A stretch of DNA of 64,000 bases from contig CAWJMD010000008.1 in assembly GCA_963843835.1 (NCBI GenBank), positions 434,001 to 498,000 on the forward strand, given 5' to 3'. Positions 26,209 to 34,897 of this stretch are shown here, piece after piece. Made by a program: the position numbers and the translations under genes. The stretch comes from CAWJMD01 sp963843835 (lineage in GTDB: Bacteria; Actinomycetota; Actinomycetes; Actinomycetales; CAWJMD01). The notes beneath the pieces were generated by a model that worked only from the letters and a program-made list of their open reading frames with translations, made no database searches and was not told the DNA's origin. How positions within the stretch are numbered: the stretch's first letter is position 1; each line of letters begins with the position of its first letter.

Positions 26209-28160
26209 CCATCAGCGAACGCACCGGCATGACGACGGCCACCGGCAAGCCGTACCGCCTGACCGGGCTCGACACCCCGGTGCCCGACCCGGTGCTGGTC
26301 GAGATCGTGGCCGGCTACCTGGCCAGCGTGGAGACCGAGGTGGAGACGGCGATCGCCCGCACCTCGCGCTCGCCGATGATCCGCGACGCGCACGACTTCC
26401 GGGCAGGCATCCACGACCGCAACCTGCGCAAGCTCACGGGGCGGTCGTACTCGGCGCTCGTGCACCCGGTGGCGCGCGACTACCCGCTCGACACCATGCG
26501 TCCCGGCGACGTCTTCTTCCACAACGACGTCTACCTCTCCGAGGGGGGCATCGGCCACCTGCCGGACCTCTGCGTGACGGTGCCGGTCTTCGCCACCCGT
26601 CCCGGGGACGAGGAGCCGTCGGTCGTGGCCTTCGTGCAGGCTTTCGGGCACCACGACGACATCGGCGGGGCCGTGCCGGGCTCGATGCCGTCCCACGCCA
26701 CCTCGGTCTTCGAGGAGGGGCTGATGGTCCCGCCGATCCGGTTGTGGGACCAGGGCGTGCCGAACGAGGCGGCGCTGAAGATCATGACGCGCAACTCGCG
26801 CATGCCGGACTCGCTGGCCGCCGATCTCGACGCCGAGTGCTCGGCGTGCCTGATGGGCGCTCGCCGGCTCGGGGAGCTGTTCGACCGCTACGGCGTCGAC
26901 ACGGTCGAGGCGTGCTTCGACGCGCTGCTCGACGCGACCACGGCCACGTACCGGCGCGAGATCCTCTCGAAGATCCCGGTGGGGGAGTACGTCTGGGAGG
27001 ACTACGCGGAGCACGACGGGGTCGACGAGCCGAGGCTGCACACGCAGCGGATCACGCTGACCCGCACTGCCGAGGACGATCCGGGTGGTGAGCGCCTCAT
27101 CATCGACTTCACCGGGACGGGTCCCCAGGCGAAGGGGCCGATCAACCACTGCGGCGACTACGCCGACGGCAACTTCCTCGCGAAGTGGCTGGCGCCGATC
27201 CTGCGCAACCTCGCCGAGACCCCTGAGCGGATGGCCGAGCTCGACGTCAACGAGGGCGTGATCCCGTTGCTGGAGATGCGCTTCCCCGAGAAGGGGACGC
27301 TGCTGACCCCGGTCTTCCCGGCGCCGACCAACGCGCGCACCTTCGTCATCCTCCGCCTGCTCGGCGTGCTGGCCGGCGTCGTCGCCAAGGCCGTCGACGG
27401 GCGCATGCCCGCCGACCAGGAGACGATCCGGTACACCGGCGTGTACGGCGACGACGTGGACGGGCAGCCGTACCTCATGCGCGAGGTGCTCGGTGGAGGA
27501 GCCGGCGGCCGCTACTACGCGGACGGCGAGGACACCATCCACGTCGTGCCGGACTCGCGGAACCTGCCGAGCGAGTTCACCGAGAGCAGGTTCCCGTTCC
27601 GCGTCGAGTCCCTCGGCCTCGCCTGCGACTCGGGCGGCGCCGGCCGCTACCGCGGCGGCCTCGGCTACGACAAGCAGATCCGGATGCTGAGGGACGGGCA
27701 CTTCATGTCCATCGCGGACCGGTCGATCCTGGCGTGCTGGGGCGTCCGCGGCGGACTTGCCGGTCAGCCGTTCTCGGTCACGATCGACCCGGGTGGCCCG
27801 AACGAGCGCTTGGTCGACGCACTCGCCGACGACGAGCCGGTCAAGGCCGGGGAGGTGATCCGCATCCGCACCACCGGAGGCGGCGGCTGGGGCGACCCCC
27901 TCGAGCGGCCCTACGACGAGGTCGTGCGCGACCTGGTGTGGGGCAAGGTGTCCGTCGAGGGCGCCGAGCGCGACTACGGCGTGGTGCTCCGGACGCCGGC
28001 CGGCCCCGACGACCTGCCGGTGGTCGACGAGGAGGCGTCCGACGCGGAGCGTGGACGGCGTCGGTCGTCGCGCACCGGGGAGGAGCCGTTCTTCGACCGC
28101 GGGCCGGGCTACGCACGGCTGGCCGAGGGCCGCCCGGCGGCCGAGGTCGACTGGGTGTGA
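26205..28160 (+). CDS. hyuB: Hydantoinase B/oxoprolinase subunit
   Basis: The protein is 651 residues. Family hallmarks are ETEVETAIARTSRSPMIRD, the metal-site segment GDVFFHNDVYLSEGGIGHLPD, FVQAFGHHDDIGG and IDFTGTGPQAKGPINH. With HyuA it should open or modify a cyclic amide, imide or ureide at the expense of ATP. The ATG at 26205 overlaps the true hyuA stop (TGA at 26206-26208). The gene is followed after 159 bases by a BMP-type ABC importer, suggesting that the importer supplies the substrate. Which substrate (hydantoin, lactam, barbiturate) cannot be read from sequence. Confidence 0.9.
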   Translation: MTISERTGMTTATGKPYRLTGLDTPVPDPVLVEIVAGYLASVETEVETAIARTSRSPMIRDAHDFRAGIHDRNLRKLTGRSYSALVHPVARDYPLDTMRPGDVFFHNDVYLSEGGIGHLPDLCVTVPVFATRPGDEEPSVVAFVQAFGHHDDIGGAVPGSMPSHATSVFEEGLMVPPIRLWDQGVPNEAALKIMTRNSRMPDSLAADLDAECSACLMGARRLGELFDRYGVDTVEACFDALLDATTATYRREILSKIPVGEYVWEDYAEHDGVDEPRLHTQRITLTRTAEDDPGGERLIIDFTGTGPQAKGPINHCGDYADGNFLAKWLAPILRNLAETPERMAELDVNEGVIPLLEMRFPEKGTLLTPVFPAPTNARTFVILRLLGVLAGVVAKAVDGRMPADQETIRYTGVYGDDVDGQPYLMREVLGGGAGGRYYADGEDTIHVVPDSRNLPSEFTESRFPFRVESLGLACDSGGAGRYRGGLGYDKQIRMLRDGHFMSIADRSILACWGVRGGLAGQPFSVTIDPGGPNERLVDALADDEPVKAGEVIRIRTTGGGGWGDPLERPYDEVVRDLVWGKVSVEGAERDYGVVLRTPAGPDDLPVVDEEASDAERGRRRSSRTGEEPFFDRGPGYARLAEGRPAAEVDWV

Positions 28161-28186
28161 GCCGCGACCTCGCTGGTGACTTGTGA

Positions 28187-28215
28187 CAGAACAACGCCTT
28201 ACCACATGTCAGAAC
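28187..28215. promoter_or_regulatory. Candidate operator upstream of the BMP transporter operon
   Basis: CAGAAC occurs twice, 23 bases apart (28187-28192 and 28210-28215), with GTGAC just upstream and CTTAC between. The spacing partly resembles a degenerate GlnR box, but only the a-type half-sites fit. CCACATGT (28202-28209) also recalls the repeat upstream of pucR. A small hairpin, CCACC-TCT-GGTGG, lies at 28232-28244. Confidence 0.25.
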
Positions 28216-28319
28216 TGCCAGGTGTCCACGGCCACCTCTGGTGGAAGGGTCGTGGATCACCAGCCGCGGCGCACCGACCCATCGATGACGCCGACCGGAT
28301 CGGTCCGAAGGAGACACGG

Positions 28320-29378
28320 ATGAAGCTTCGTCGACAGACCAGCCGGGGCATGGCCCGCCTGCTGGTCGCCCCACTGGCACTGCTCGTGTCGCTCGCCCTC
28401 GTGGCGTGCGGCGGCGACGGCGGCACCGACGCCGGCTCCGGGTCCGACGGGGGAGGGGGCGAGAGCGGCACGGACGGTCCGCGCATCGCTGCCGTCTTCT
28501 CCGGCTCGACCACCGACGCCGACTACAACGCGCTCGGACTCCTCGCCCTGCAGAAGGCGGAGGAGAACGGTGCGGAGACCACGTACTCCGAGAGCGTGCA
28601 GGTCGCCGACGCCGAGCGCGTGATGACCGAGTACCTCGCCGACGAGTACGACGTGATCTGGACCCACGGCTCGCAGTTCTACGAGGCGACGAGCAAGCTC
28701 GCCGCGGACTACCCGGACGTCACCTTCATCGGCGAGTTCGACGGTGAGCCCGCCGACCAGCCGGACAACGTCTGGGTCATCGACCGCAACTTCCACATCT
28801 CCTTCTACGCCGTGGGCGCCCTCGCCAACGCACTGACCACCTCGGGCGAGATCGGCTACGTCGGCGGCGCCTCGCTGCCGTTCAGCTACTCCGAGGTGCA
28901 CGCGATGGAGCAGGCGATCGCCGACGCCGGGTCGTCGGCGACCGTCCAGGCCGTCTGGACGGGTGACTTCAACGACCCGTCGAAGGCGCAGCAGATCACC
29001 ACGCAGCTGGTCGGCAACGGCGCGGACGTGATCGTCGGCTCCCTCAACCTCGGCGCCGTCGGCACGTTCCAGGCGCTGGACGGCACGGAGGTCGGTACCA
29101 CCTGGACGACGGCCAAGTACACCGACAAGTCGTCGTTCGGTGCCGACCACTACGCCGGCAGCGTCATCTACGACTTCGCCGGCCCGATGGAGTCGATCCT
29201 GGCCGACATCGCGGACGGGACGACGTCCGGCTACTACCCGCTCGGCTTCGACACCGGGGTCACCCTCCAGGTCGCCGACGGCGTACCGGCCGAGGCCAAG
29301 GCCGCGGCCGAGGAGGCTCTCGCGGGCCTGAAGGACGGGTCGATCACGGTCGAGCGCAACGTGGAGCCGATCGAGTGA
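28320..29378 (+). CDS. BMP family ABC transporter substrate-binding lipoprotein
   Basis: The protein is 352 residues. A lipoprotein signal peptide ends in the lipobox LVAC, with the acylated cysteine at C30, followed by a Gly/Ser/Asp-rich linker. The mature part is a BMP (PnrA-like) binding domain, for example IAAVFSGSTTDADYN and YVGGASLPFSYSEVHAMEQ. The family binds nucleosides and related compounds. ATG 28320 has GAAGGAG upstream. It starts a four-gene importer operon downstream of hyuAB, so the ligand may be a nucleoside, nucleobase or cyclic ureide. Confidence 0.9.
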   Translation: MKLRRQTSRGMARLLVAPLALLVSLALVACGGDGGTDAGSGSDGGGGESGTDGPRIAAVFSGSTTDADYNALGLLALQKAEENGAETTYSESVQVADAERVMTEYLADEYDVIWTHGSQFYEATSKLAADYPDVTFIGEFDGEPADQPDNVWVIDRNFHISFYAVGALANALTTSGEIGYVGGASLPFSYSEVHAMEQAIADAGSSATVQAVWTGDFNDPSKAQQITTQLVGNGADVIVGSLNLGAVGTFQALDGTEVGTTWTTAKYTDKSSFGADHYAGSVIYDFAGPMESILADIADGTTSGYYPLGFDTGVTLQVADGVPAEAKAAAEEALAGLKDGSITVERNVEPIE

Positions 29379-30964
29379 GTGGCGGCCCGCTCCTGCGTAT
29401 GACGGGGATCACGAAGTCCTTCGGTCCGGTGCGTGCCCTGGCGGGGGTGGACTTCGTCGTCCAGCCCCGTCAGGTGCACGGCCTCCTCGGTGGCAACGGA
29501 GCGGGCAAGACCACCCTGATGAACGTGCTGTACGGGCTCTACGCCGCCGACGCGGGCTCCATCGAGATCGATGGTCGGCAGGTCGAGATCCGCTCTCCCC
29601 GCGACGCGATCGACCACGGGGTCGGCATGGTGCACCAGAGCTTCCTCCAGGTGGAGAGCTACTCCGTCACCGAGAACGTGGTGCTGGGTACGCCCGCAGG
29701 CAGAGCACGCCTCGACCTCGGGCCGGCACGGCGGCGGATCGTCGAGCTGAGCGAGACGTTCGGGCTCGACGTCGATCCCGACGCCATCGTCTCCGACCTG
29801 CCGGTGGGCGTGCGCCAACGCGTGGAGATCCTCAAGGCCCTGTACCGGCGCGCACGGGTCCTCGTCCTCGACGAGCCCACCACCAACCTCACCCCGGGCG
29901 AGGTGGACGAGCTGTTCTCGTCCCTGCGGGCGATCGTGGACGAGGGGATGTCGGTCGTCCTCATCACCCACAAGATCCGCGAGACGATGCAGGCCTGCGA
30001 CGCGATGACGGTGATGCGCGAGGGCGTCGTCGTGGACACGACGGACCGCGCCGACACCAGCCCCGACCAGCTGGCGCGCACCATGGTCGGTGAGGCGGAC
30101 GACCCGGCCGCGCAGGCCGCCCTGGCGGTGGTGACGGGAGCAGTCAGCCGGGACCACCTGGTGGAGGCGGCCGACGAGGCGGGCGAGGGACCACCGCCCT
30201 CGCGCGACCGCGGTGACGTCCGTGTCCGTGTCCGCGGGCTCAACGTGAACAACGACCACCGGGTCCCGGCCGTGCGCGACGTGAACCTCGAGCTCACCTC
30301 GGGCGAGGTTCTCGGCATCGCGGGTGTGGCAGGCAACGGACAGGTCGAGCTCGTCGAGGCCCTGGCCGGCGTGCGGCCGCTCACCGCCGGGTCCGTCGAG
30401 GTGGACGGGGAGACGTTGCAGGGCCTGCCCACCGCGGCCTGGCTCGGCCGCGGCGTCAGCTACGTGCCCGAGGACCGGGGGCGCGACGGCATCCTGCCGT
30501 CGGCCAGCCTCACCGAGAACCTCGTGCTCGGGCAGCACCGGCGTCGAGCCCGGCGCGGCTTCATCGACTGGGGCTCGGCCCGCCGCGAGACCGAGCAGGT
30601 GATCGCCGAGTACTCGGTCAAGGCCAGCGGTCCGTCGGTGGCGGCGGGTCAGCTGTCGGGCGGCAACATCCAGCGCGTCATCCTGGCGCGGGCCTTCGCC
30701 CACCAGCCCCGGTTGCTGCTGCTGCACAACCCGACACGCGGCCTCGACATCAGGTCGACGCAGTTCGTCTACGACCGCGTGCGGGAGGCCACCGCCGGCG
30801 GGTGCGTGGTCCTCCTGGTGTCCGAGGACCTCGACGAGGTGATGGCGCTGAGTGACCGCGTGGCCGTCATCTACTCCGGCTCCCTCGTCGCCGAGCGGGA
30901 GCGCCACCTCGCCGACCAGTACGAGATCGGACAGCTGATGACCGGAGTGGGGCAGGACGCGTGA
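29375..30964 (+). CDS. ABC transporter ATPase with two nucleotide-binding domains (BMP/nucleoside type)
   Basis: The protein is 529 residues with two ABC domains. The first has a complete Walker A (GGNGAGKTT near residue 42), the signature LPVGVRQRVE and Walker B VLVLDEPTT. The second has a degenerate Walker A (GVAGNGQVEL) but a good signature (LSGGNIQRV), with HNP in place of DEP. This asymmetric pattern is usual for sugar- and nucleoside-type importers. The GTG start overlaps the binding-protein stop (GTGA). Confidence 0.92.
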   Translation: MSGGPLLRMTGITKSFGPVRALAGVDFVVQPRQVHGLLGGNGAGKTTLMNVLYGLYAADAGSIEIDGRQVEIRSPRDAIDHGVGMVHQSFLQVESYSVTENVVLGTPAGRARLDLGPARRRIVELSETFGLDVDPDAIVSDLPVGVRQRVEILKALYRRARVLVLDEPTTNLTPGEVDELFSSLRAIVDEGMSVVLITHKIRETMQACDAMTVMREGVVVDTTDRADTSPDQLARTMVGEADDPAAQAALAVVTGAVSRDHLVEAADEAGEGPPPSRDRGDVRVRVRGLNVNNDHRVPAVRDVNLELTSGEVLGIAGVAGNGQVELVEALAGVRPLTAGSVEVDGETLQGLPTAAWLGRGVSYVPEDRGRDGILPSASLTENLVLGQHRRRARRGFIDWGSARRETEQVIAEYSVKASGPSVAAGQLSGGNIQRVILARAFAHQPRLLLLHNPTRGLDIRSTQFVYDRVREATAGGCVVLLVSEDLDEVMALSDRVAVIYSGSLVAERERHLADQYEIGQLMTGVGQDA

Positions 30965-32055
30965 CCGCGACGCTCGACAAGGGGCCGGTGCCGAACCCGC
31001 CCGTCGAACCGCCCGACCGGGGCCCGTCGCGCCTGTCGTCCGTCGTGTGGGCGTCCGTGCCCTACGTCGTGGCCGTCAGCGCCGCCTTCCTGGTGGCCGG
31101 GGTCGTCGTGGCGCTCCTGGGCCACAGCCCGGCCCAGGCGTTCGAGGCCGTGATGACGACCTCGTTCCGCACACCACTGGGTCTGCGCGAGACGTTCCAC
31201 AAGTGGACGCCCCTGACGCTGCAGGCGCTGGCCTTCGCCATCCCCCTGGCTGCCGGGCGGTTCAACATCGGCGGTGAGGGCCAGCTGCTGCTGGGAGCCA
31301 GTGGCGCTGCGGCAGTGGGCATCCTGTTCGCCGACCTGCCCATGCCGGTGCTGCTGCCCATGGTGCTGGTTGCCGGCGTGCTCGCAGGTGGCGTCTGGGC
31401 GGCCATCGCTGCGTGGCTGATGGTGCGGTTCGGGGTGAACGAGATCCTCAGCACCGTCCTGCTCAACTTCGTGTCCTTCGCGGTGGTCGACTACATCGCC
31501 AGCGAGGTCTGGGCCGACCCGGGCGCCGGCTTCGCCGCCACGGTTCGGATCGGGGCCGGGGGCGAGCTGCCAGGCATCGGACGACCTCCGATGCACGTCG
31601 GCGTGATCATCGCGCTCGTCGTGGCGGTCTGCACGGCGATCGTGGTCCGGCGCAGTGCCGCCGGCTACGAGCTGCGCGCGGTGGGCGCCAACGAGCGAGC
31701 GGCTCTCGTGCACGGCGTGCGGACGGCGCGCGTCGCCGCGGGCGCCCTGGTGGTGGGCGGCCTGTTCGCCGGCCTGAGCGGCGCCATCGAGGTGGCGGGC
31801 GTCCAGGGCAAGCTGATCGAGGGGATGGGGAGCAACTTCCTGCTCCTCGGCATCATCATCGGCCTGATCGCCCGCGGGAACGTGATCGCGGTGCCGTTCG
31901 TGGCCTTCGGCATCGCCGTGCTCGAGGTCGGCGCGTCCGCGATGCAGCGCCGCGCCGAGGTGCCCTCCGAGCTCGTGCTGATCGTCGAGGCGCTGATCCT
32001 GATCTTCCTGCTGCTGTCCGATGTGCTCGCCGCGAGGCTGAGGAGACGCCTGTGA
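30961..32055 (+). CDS. ABC transporter permease, BPD_transp_2 family (first subunit)
   Basis: The protein is 364 residues with about eight to ten membrane helices, for example VVAVSAAFLVAGVVVALLG and LLGIIIGLIARGNVIAVPF. Family segments include RFNIGGEGQLLLGA and GVNEILSTVLLNFV. It forms the membrane channel together with the next gene. Its start overlaps the ATPase stop and its stop overlaps the next GTG, so all four importer genes are coupled. Confidence 0.9.
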   Translation: MTATLDKGPVPNPPVEPPDRGPSRLSSVVWASVPYVVAVSAAFLVAGVVVALLGHSPAQAFEAVMTTSFRTPLGLRETFHKWTPLTLQALAFAIPLAAGRFNIGGEGQLLLGASGAAAVGILFADLPMPVLLPMVLVAGVLAGGVWAAIAAWLMVRFGVNEILSTVLLNFVSFAVVDYIASEVWADPGAGFAATVRIGAGGELPGIGRPPMHVGVIIALVVAVCTAIVVRRSAAGYELRAVGANERAALVHGVRTARVAAGALVVGGLFAGLSGAIEVAGVQGKLIEGMGSNFLLLGIIIGLIARGNVIAVPFVAFGIAVLEVGASAMQRRAEVPSELVLIVEALILIFLLLSDVLAARLRRRL

Positions 32056-32984
32056 ACGACGTGGTGGTCTACCTGGGGCTGGTCGTCACGGCGATGGTGC
32101 CGTTCGTCCTCGTCGCCCAGGGAACGATGCTGGGCGGTCGGGCGGGCGTCTTCAACGTCTCGCAGGAAGGCGTCATGGTGCTGGGCGCCGTGGTCGGCTT
32201 CCTGGTCAGCTACTCGGTCGGCAGCAACCTCGTCGGCCTGATCGCCGCCGCGGCGGCGGGTTCGGTCACCGGCCTGGTCCTGGCGGTCACCACGACCTAC
32301 GGGCGGATGGACCAGTTCGTCATCGGGCTCGCACTCTTCTTCCTGTGCCTCGGCACGGCCGGGCTGCTGTACCGCGTCATCATCGGGGTCACGCTGACGC
32401 CGCCGCGCATCCCGACGCTCGACGACGTGCCGATCCCGCTGCTGTCCGACATCCCCGTCATCGGGCCGGTGTTCTTCGACCAGGACCTGATGGTCTACGG
32501 GACGGCCCTGTTGTCCGTCGCGCTCTGGTGGTTCCTGTACCGCACCGACGCCGGGATGCGTCTGCGATCGGTCGGCGAGAACCCGAAAGCCGCTGACAGC
32601 CTGGGAATCCCGGTTGCCCGCACGCGTGTCTGGACCACGACCGCCGGTGCCGCGCTGATGGCACTCGGTGGGGCCTACCTGCCGATGATCTACACCGGCA
32701 CCTACACCGAGGGCATCGTCGCCGGGCGGGGCTGGCTGGCGATCGCGCTGACCTTCTTCGGCGGGTGGCGCCCCCAGTACATCGTGGCCGGCGCGGCGTT
32801 CTTCGCCGGCATGGACGTGCTCGCGCTGAGGGCGCAGGTGCAGGGCATCAGCATCCCGTTCCAGTTCGTGTCGATGCTGCCGTTCGTGGCCACGCTCGTC
32901 GTCATGATGTTCGCCCTGCGCTGGGTACGCGTGCCGGCGTTCCTCGGACGCAACTACGACCGCGAGTCGCGCATCAGCGGCTGA
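32052..32984 (+). CDS. ABC transporter permease, BPD_transp_2 family (second subunit)
   Basis: The protein is 310 residues and highly hydrophobic. The family segment GRAGVFNVSQEGVMVLGA lies near the N-terminus, and YTEGIVAGRGWLAIALTFF toward the end. It is the last gene of the BMP-ABC importer operon, and the GTG start overlaps the previous stop. It is convergent with the P-loop kinase gene, with 20 bases between the two stop codons. Confidence 0.9.
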   Translation: MNDVVVYLGLVVTAMVPFVLVAQGTMLGGRAGVFNVSQEGVMVLGAVVGFLVSYSVGSNLVGLIAAAAAGSVTGLVLAVTTTYGRMDQFVIGLALFFLCLGTAGLLYRVIIGVTLTPPRIPTLDDVPIPLLSDIPVIGPVFFDQDLMVYGTALLSVALWWFLYRTDAGMRLRSVGENPKAADSLGIPVARTRVWTTTAGAALMALGGAYLPMIYTGTYTEGIVAGRGWLAIALTFFGGWRPQYIVAGAAFFAGMDVLALRAQVQGISIPFQFVSMLPFVATLVVMMFALRWVRVPAFLGRNYDRESRISG

Positions 32985-33004
32985 TGTGGTCGTCGCCGCG
33001 CCGG

Positions 33005-33559
33005 TCAGGCCCGCACCAGCACGTCGGCCCGCTCCCACGGCCGATCGGCGGCCAGGTAGTCGTCCTCCTGGGCGGCCCACACGTCCCACCACGGTCGGAA
33101 CAGCTCGCCGTCGCGGGCCATGGCGCGGCGGTACCGCTCCGCGTCGTCGAGCTCGAGCCAGAGCAGGCACGACAGGTACGGCGCGCACCGGGCCGCGCCG
33201 GCGCCGACACCTTCGACGACGACGACCGGGGCCCACGGCAGCTCGACCACGTCGCCATCGGCGTCGTGCTCCCAGTCCCAGCGGCGGAGCCATCCGGACC
33301 GGCCCTCGGCCAGGGGAGCCAGCACCCCGTCCACGAGCCGGTCGATGCCCTCGTCCAGGCCCTTCCAGCCGGTCAGCAGCTGGTCGACGTGCACCACCGG
33401 CACGGGCCCTGCCCGTCCGCCGAGGCAGTCGGCCAGGACCGCGGCGAGGTCCGTCTTGCCCACCCCGCTGCGGCCGTCCACGGCGATCACGTACGGGCGC
33501 GCTCCGACCCCGGCCGTCGCGCGGGGCTCGTCGGGTCGGTCCGCCGGTTCCTCGCTCAC
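33005..33559 (-). CDS. P-loop nucleoside/uridine kinase-like protein
   Basis: The protein is 184 residues. Walker A is GRSGVGKT, a substrate-loop segment reads VVHVDQLLTGW, and VVVVEGVGAG resembles the Walker B-like strand of uridine kinase-fold proteins. Actinobacterial members are often annotated as uridine kinase, but no substrate is proven. GTG 33559 gives MSEEPADRPDEP as N-terminus. A pyrimidine kinase beside an importer for nucleosides would fit, but this is only context. It is divergent from the CoA-transferase gene. Confidence 0.75.
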   Translation of the reverse strand: MSEEPADRPDEPRATAGVGARPYVIAVDGRSGVGKTDLAAVLADCLGGRAGPVPVVHVDQLLTGWKGLDEGIDRLVDGVLAPLAEGRSGWLRRWDWEHDADGDVVELPWAPVVVVEGVGAGAARCAPYLSCLLWLELDDAERYRRAMARDGELFRPWWDVWAAQEDDYLAADRPWERADVLVRA

Positions 33560-33675
33560 CGGCCCAGGGTATGGACAGGGTCGAGGCTGCCTGCTCTCCT
33601 GGTGCCGAAGACCGCCCGGTCGATCGGGCGAGACCTGACGACGCGAGCGGGGCGCCGGCTCGTGAGGATGGAGCC

Positions 33676-34897
33676 ATGACGCCCCCGACGGATACCTACC
33701 GGCCCGCTCACCGGCACCCTCGTCGTCGATCTCACCCGTGCCCTCGCGGGCCCGCATGCAGCGATGATGATGGCCGACCTCGGTGCACGCGTGGTGAAGG
33801 TGGAGAGCCCTGGTAGCGGCGACGACACGCGAGGCTGGGGCCCGCCGTTCGTCACGCCGCCGGAGTCGTCCGGGGACGAGGGCGCGGAGCGCCAGTCCAC
33901 GTACTTCCTCTCCTGCAACCGCAACAAGGAGTCCATCGCCCTCGACCTGAAGAGCGAGGACGGGCGGCAGGTTCTCGAGCAGCTCGTCGTGCGGGCCGAC
34001 GTGCTGCTCGAGAACTTCCGCACCGGTGTGCTGGACCGCCTCGGCTTCTCGATGGAGCGGCTGCTGGAGCTGAACCCGCGACTGGTGGTGCTGTCCATCA
34101 GCGGGTTCGGCCACGACGGACCCGAGGGCGGGCGTGCGGGGTACGACCAGATCGCCCAGGGCGAGGCCGGGCTGATGTCCCTGACCGGGTCGGGCCCCGA
34201 CGACCCCCAGCGCGTGGGCGTGCCGATCGGCGACCTGCTCGCCGGGATGTGGGGCGCGTACGGGGTGCTCGCGGCGCTGCTCGAGCGGGAGCGCACCGGA
34301 CGCGGCCAGGTGGTGAGGACCTCGCTGCTCGCCGGCATCGTGGGGGTGCACGCCTTCCAGGGCACACGGTGGACCGTGGCCGGCGAGGTGGGGCGGGCGC
34401 AGGGCAACCACCACCCGTCGATCGCCCCCTACGGCCTGTTCCACTGCCGTGACGGCGCGGTCCAGATCGCCGTCGGCAGCGAGAGCCTGTGGCAGCGGCT
34501 GTGCGCGGGCTTCGGGCTCGACGCCGCGGACGGGCTCGCCACCAACGCGGAGCGGGTCGGGCAGCGGGAGCGGGTCATCCAGGTCGTCGAGGAGGCCTTC
34601 GCCGGCTGGGACGCGGAGCCTCTGCTGGTGCGCCTGGACGAGCTGGGCGTGCCGGCGGGCAAGGTGCGTACGCTCGACGAGGTCTACGACTGGGAGCAGA
34701 CGCGCTCCCAGGGGCTGCTCGTCGACGTGGACCACCCCACACTGGGTCCGGTGACCCTGCCGGGCCCCCCGCTGCGCTTCTTCGGTGCGGACGGCACCGA
34801 GACGACGCGACACGAGCACACGGCGCCGCCCCTGCTCGACGGCCAGGGCGTGGACATCAGGGCGTGGCTCGGCGCCGGCGCGGACGCCGGGCCGTGA
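33676..34897 (+). CDS. CaiB/BaiF family class III CoA-transferase, with one N-terminal frameshift
   Basis: The protein is about 406 residues if one extra C in the run at 33703-33705 is removed. The repaired N-terminus reads PLTGTLVVDLTRALAGP, the classical family opening. As given, ATG 33676 is out of frame with the body, and the first in-frame Met would be 33764, which loses the CoA-binding start. The catalytic Asp is in VPIGDLLAGM; LLENFRTGVLDRLG and APYGLFHCRDG are also typical. It moves CoA between carboxylic acids. Its stop overlaps the GTG of the carboxyltransferase gene. Malonate is an attractive but unproven acceptor. Confidence 0.85.

Noticed and set aside
24012..28160. A single 1,382-residue HyuA-HyuB fusion
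   Set aside because: The joining segment is Arg-rich nonsense created by frameshifts, and family-like sequence continues in other frames. The true hyuA stop overlaps the hyuB start.
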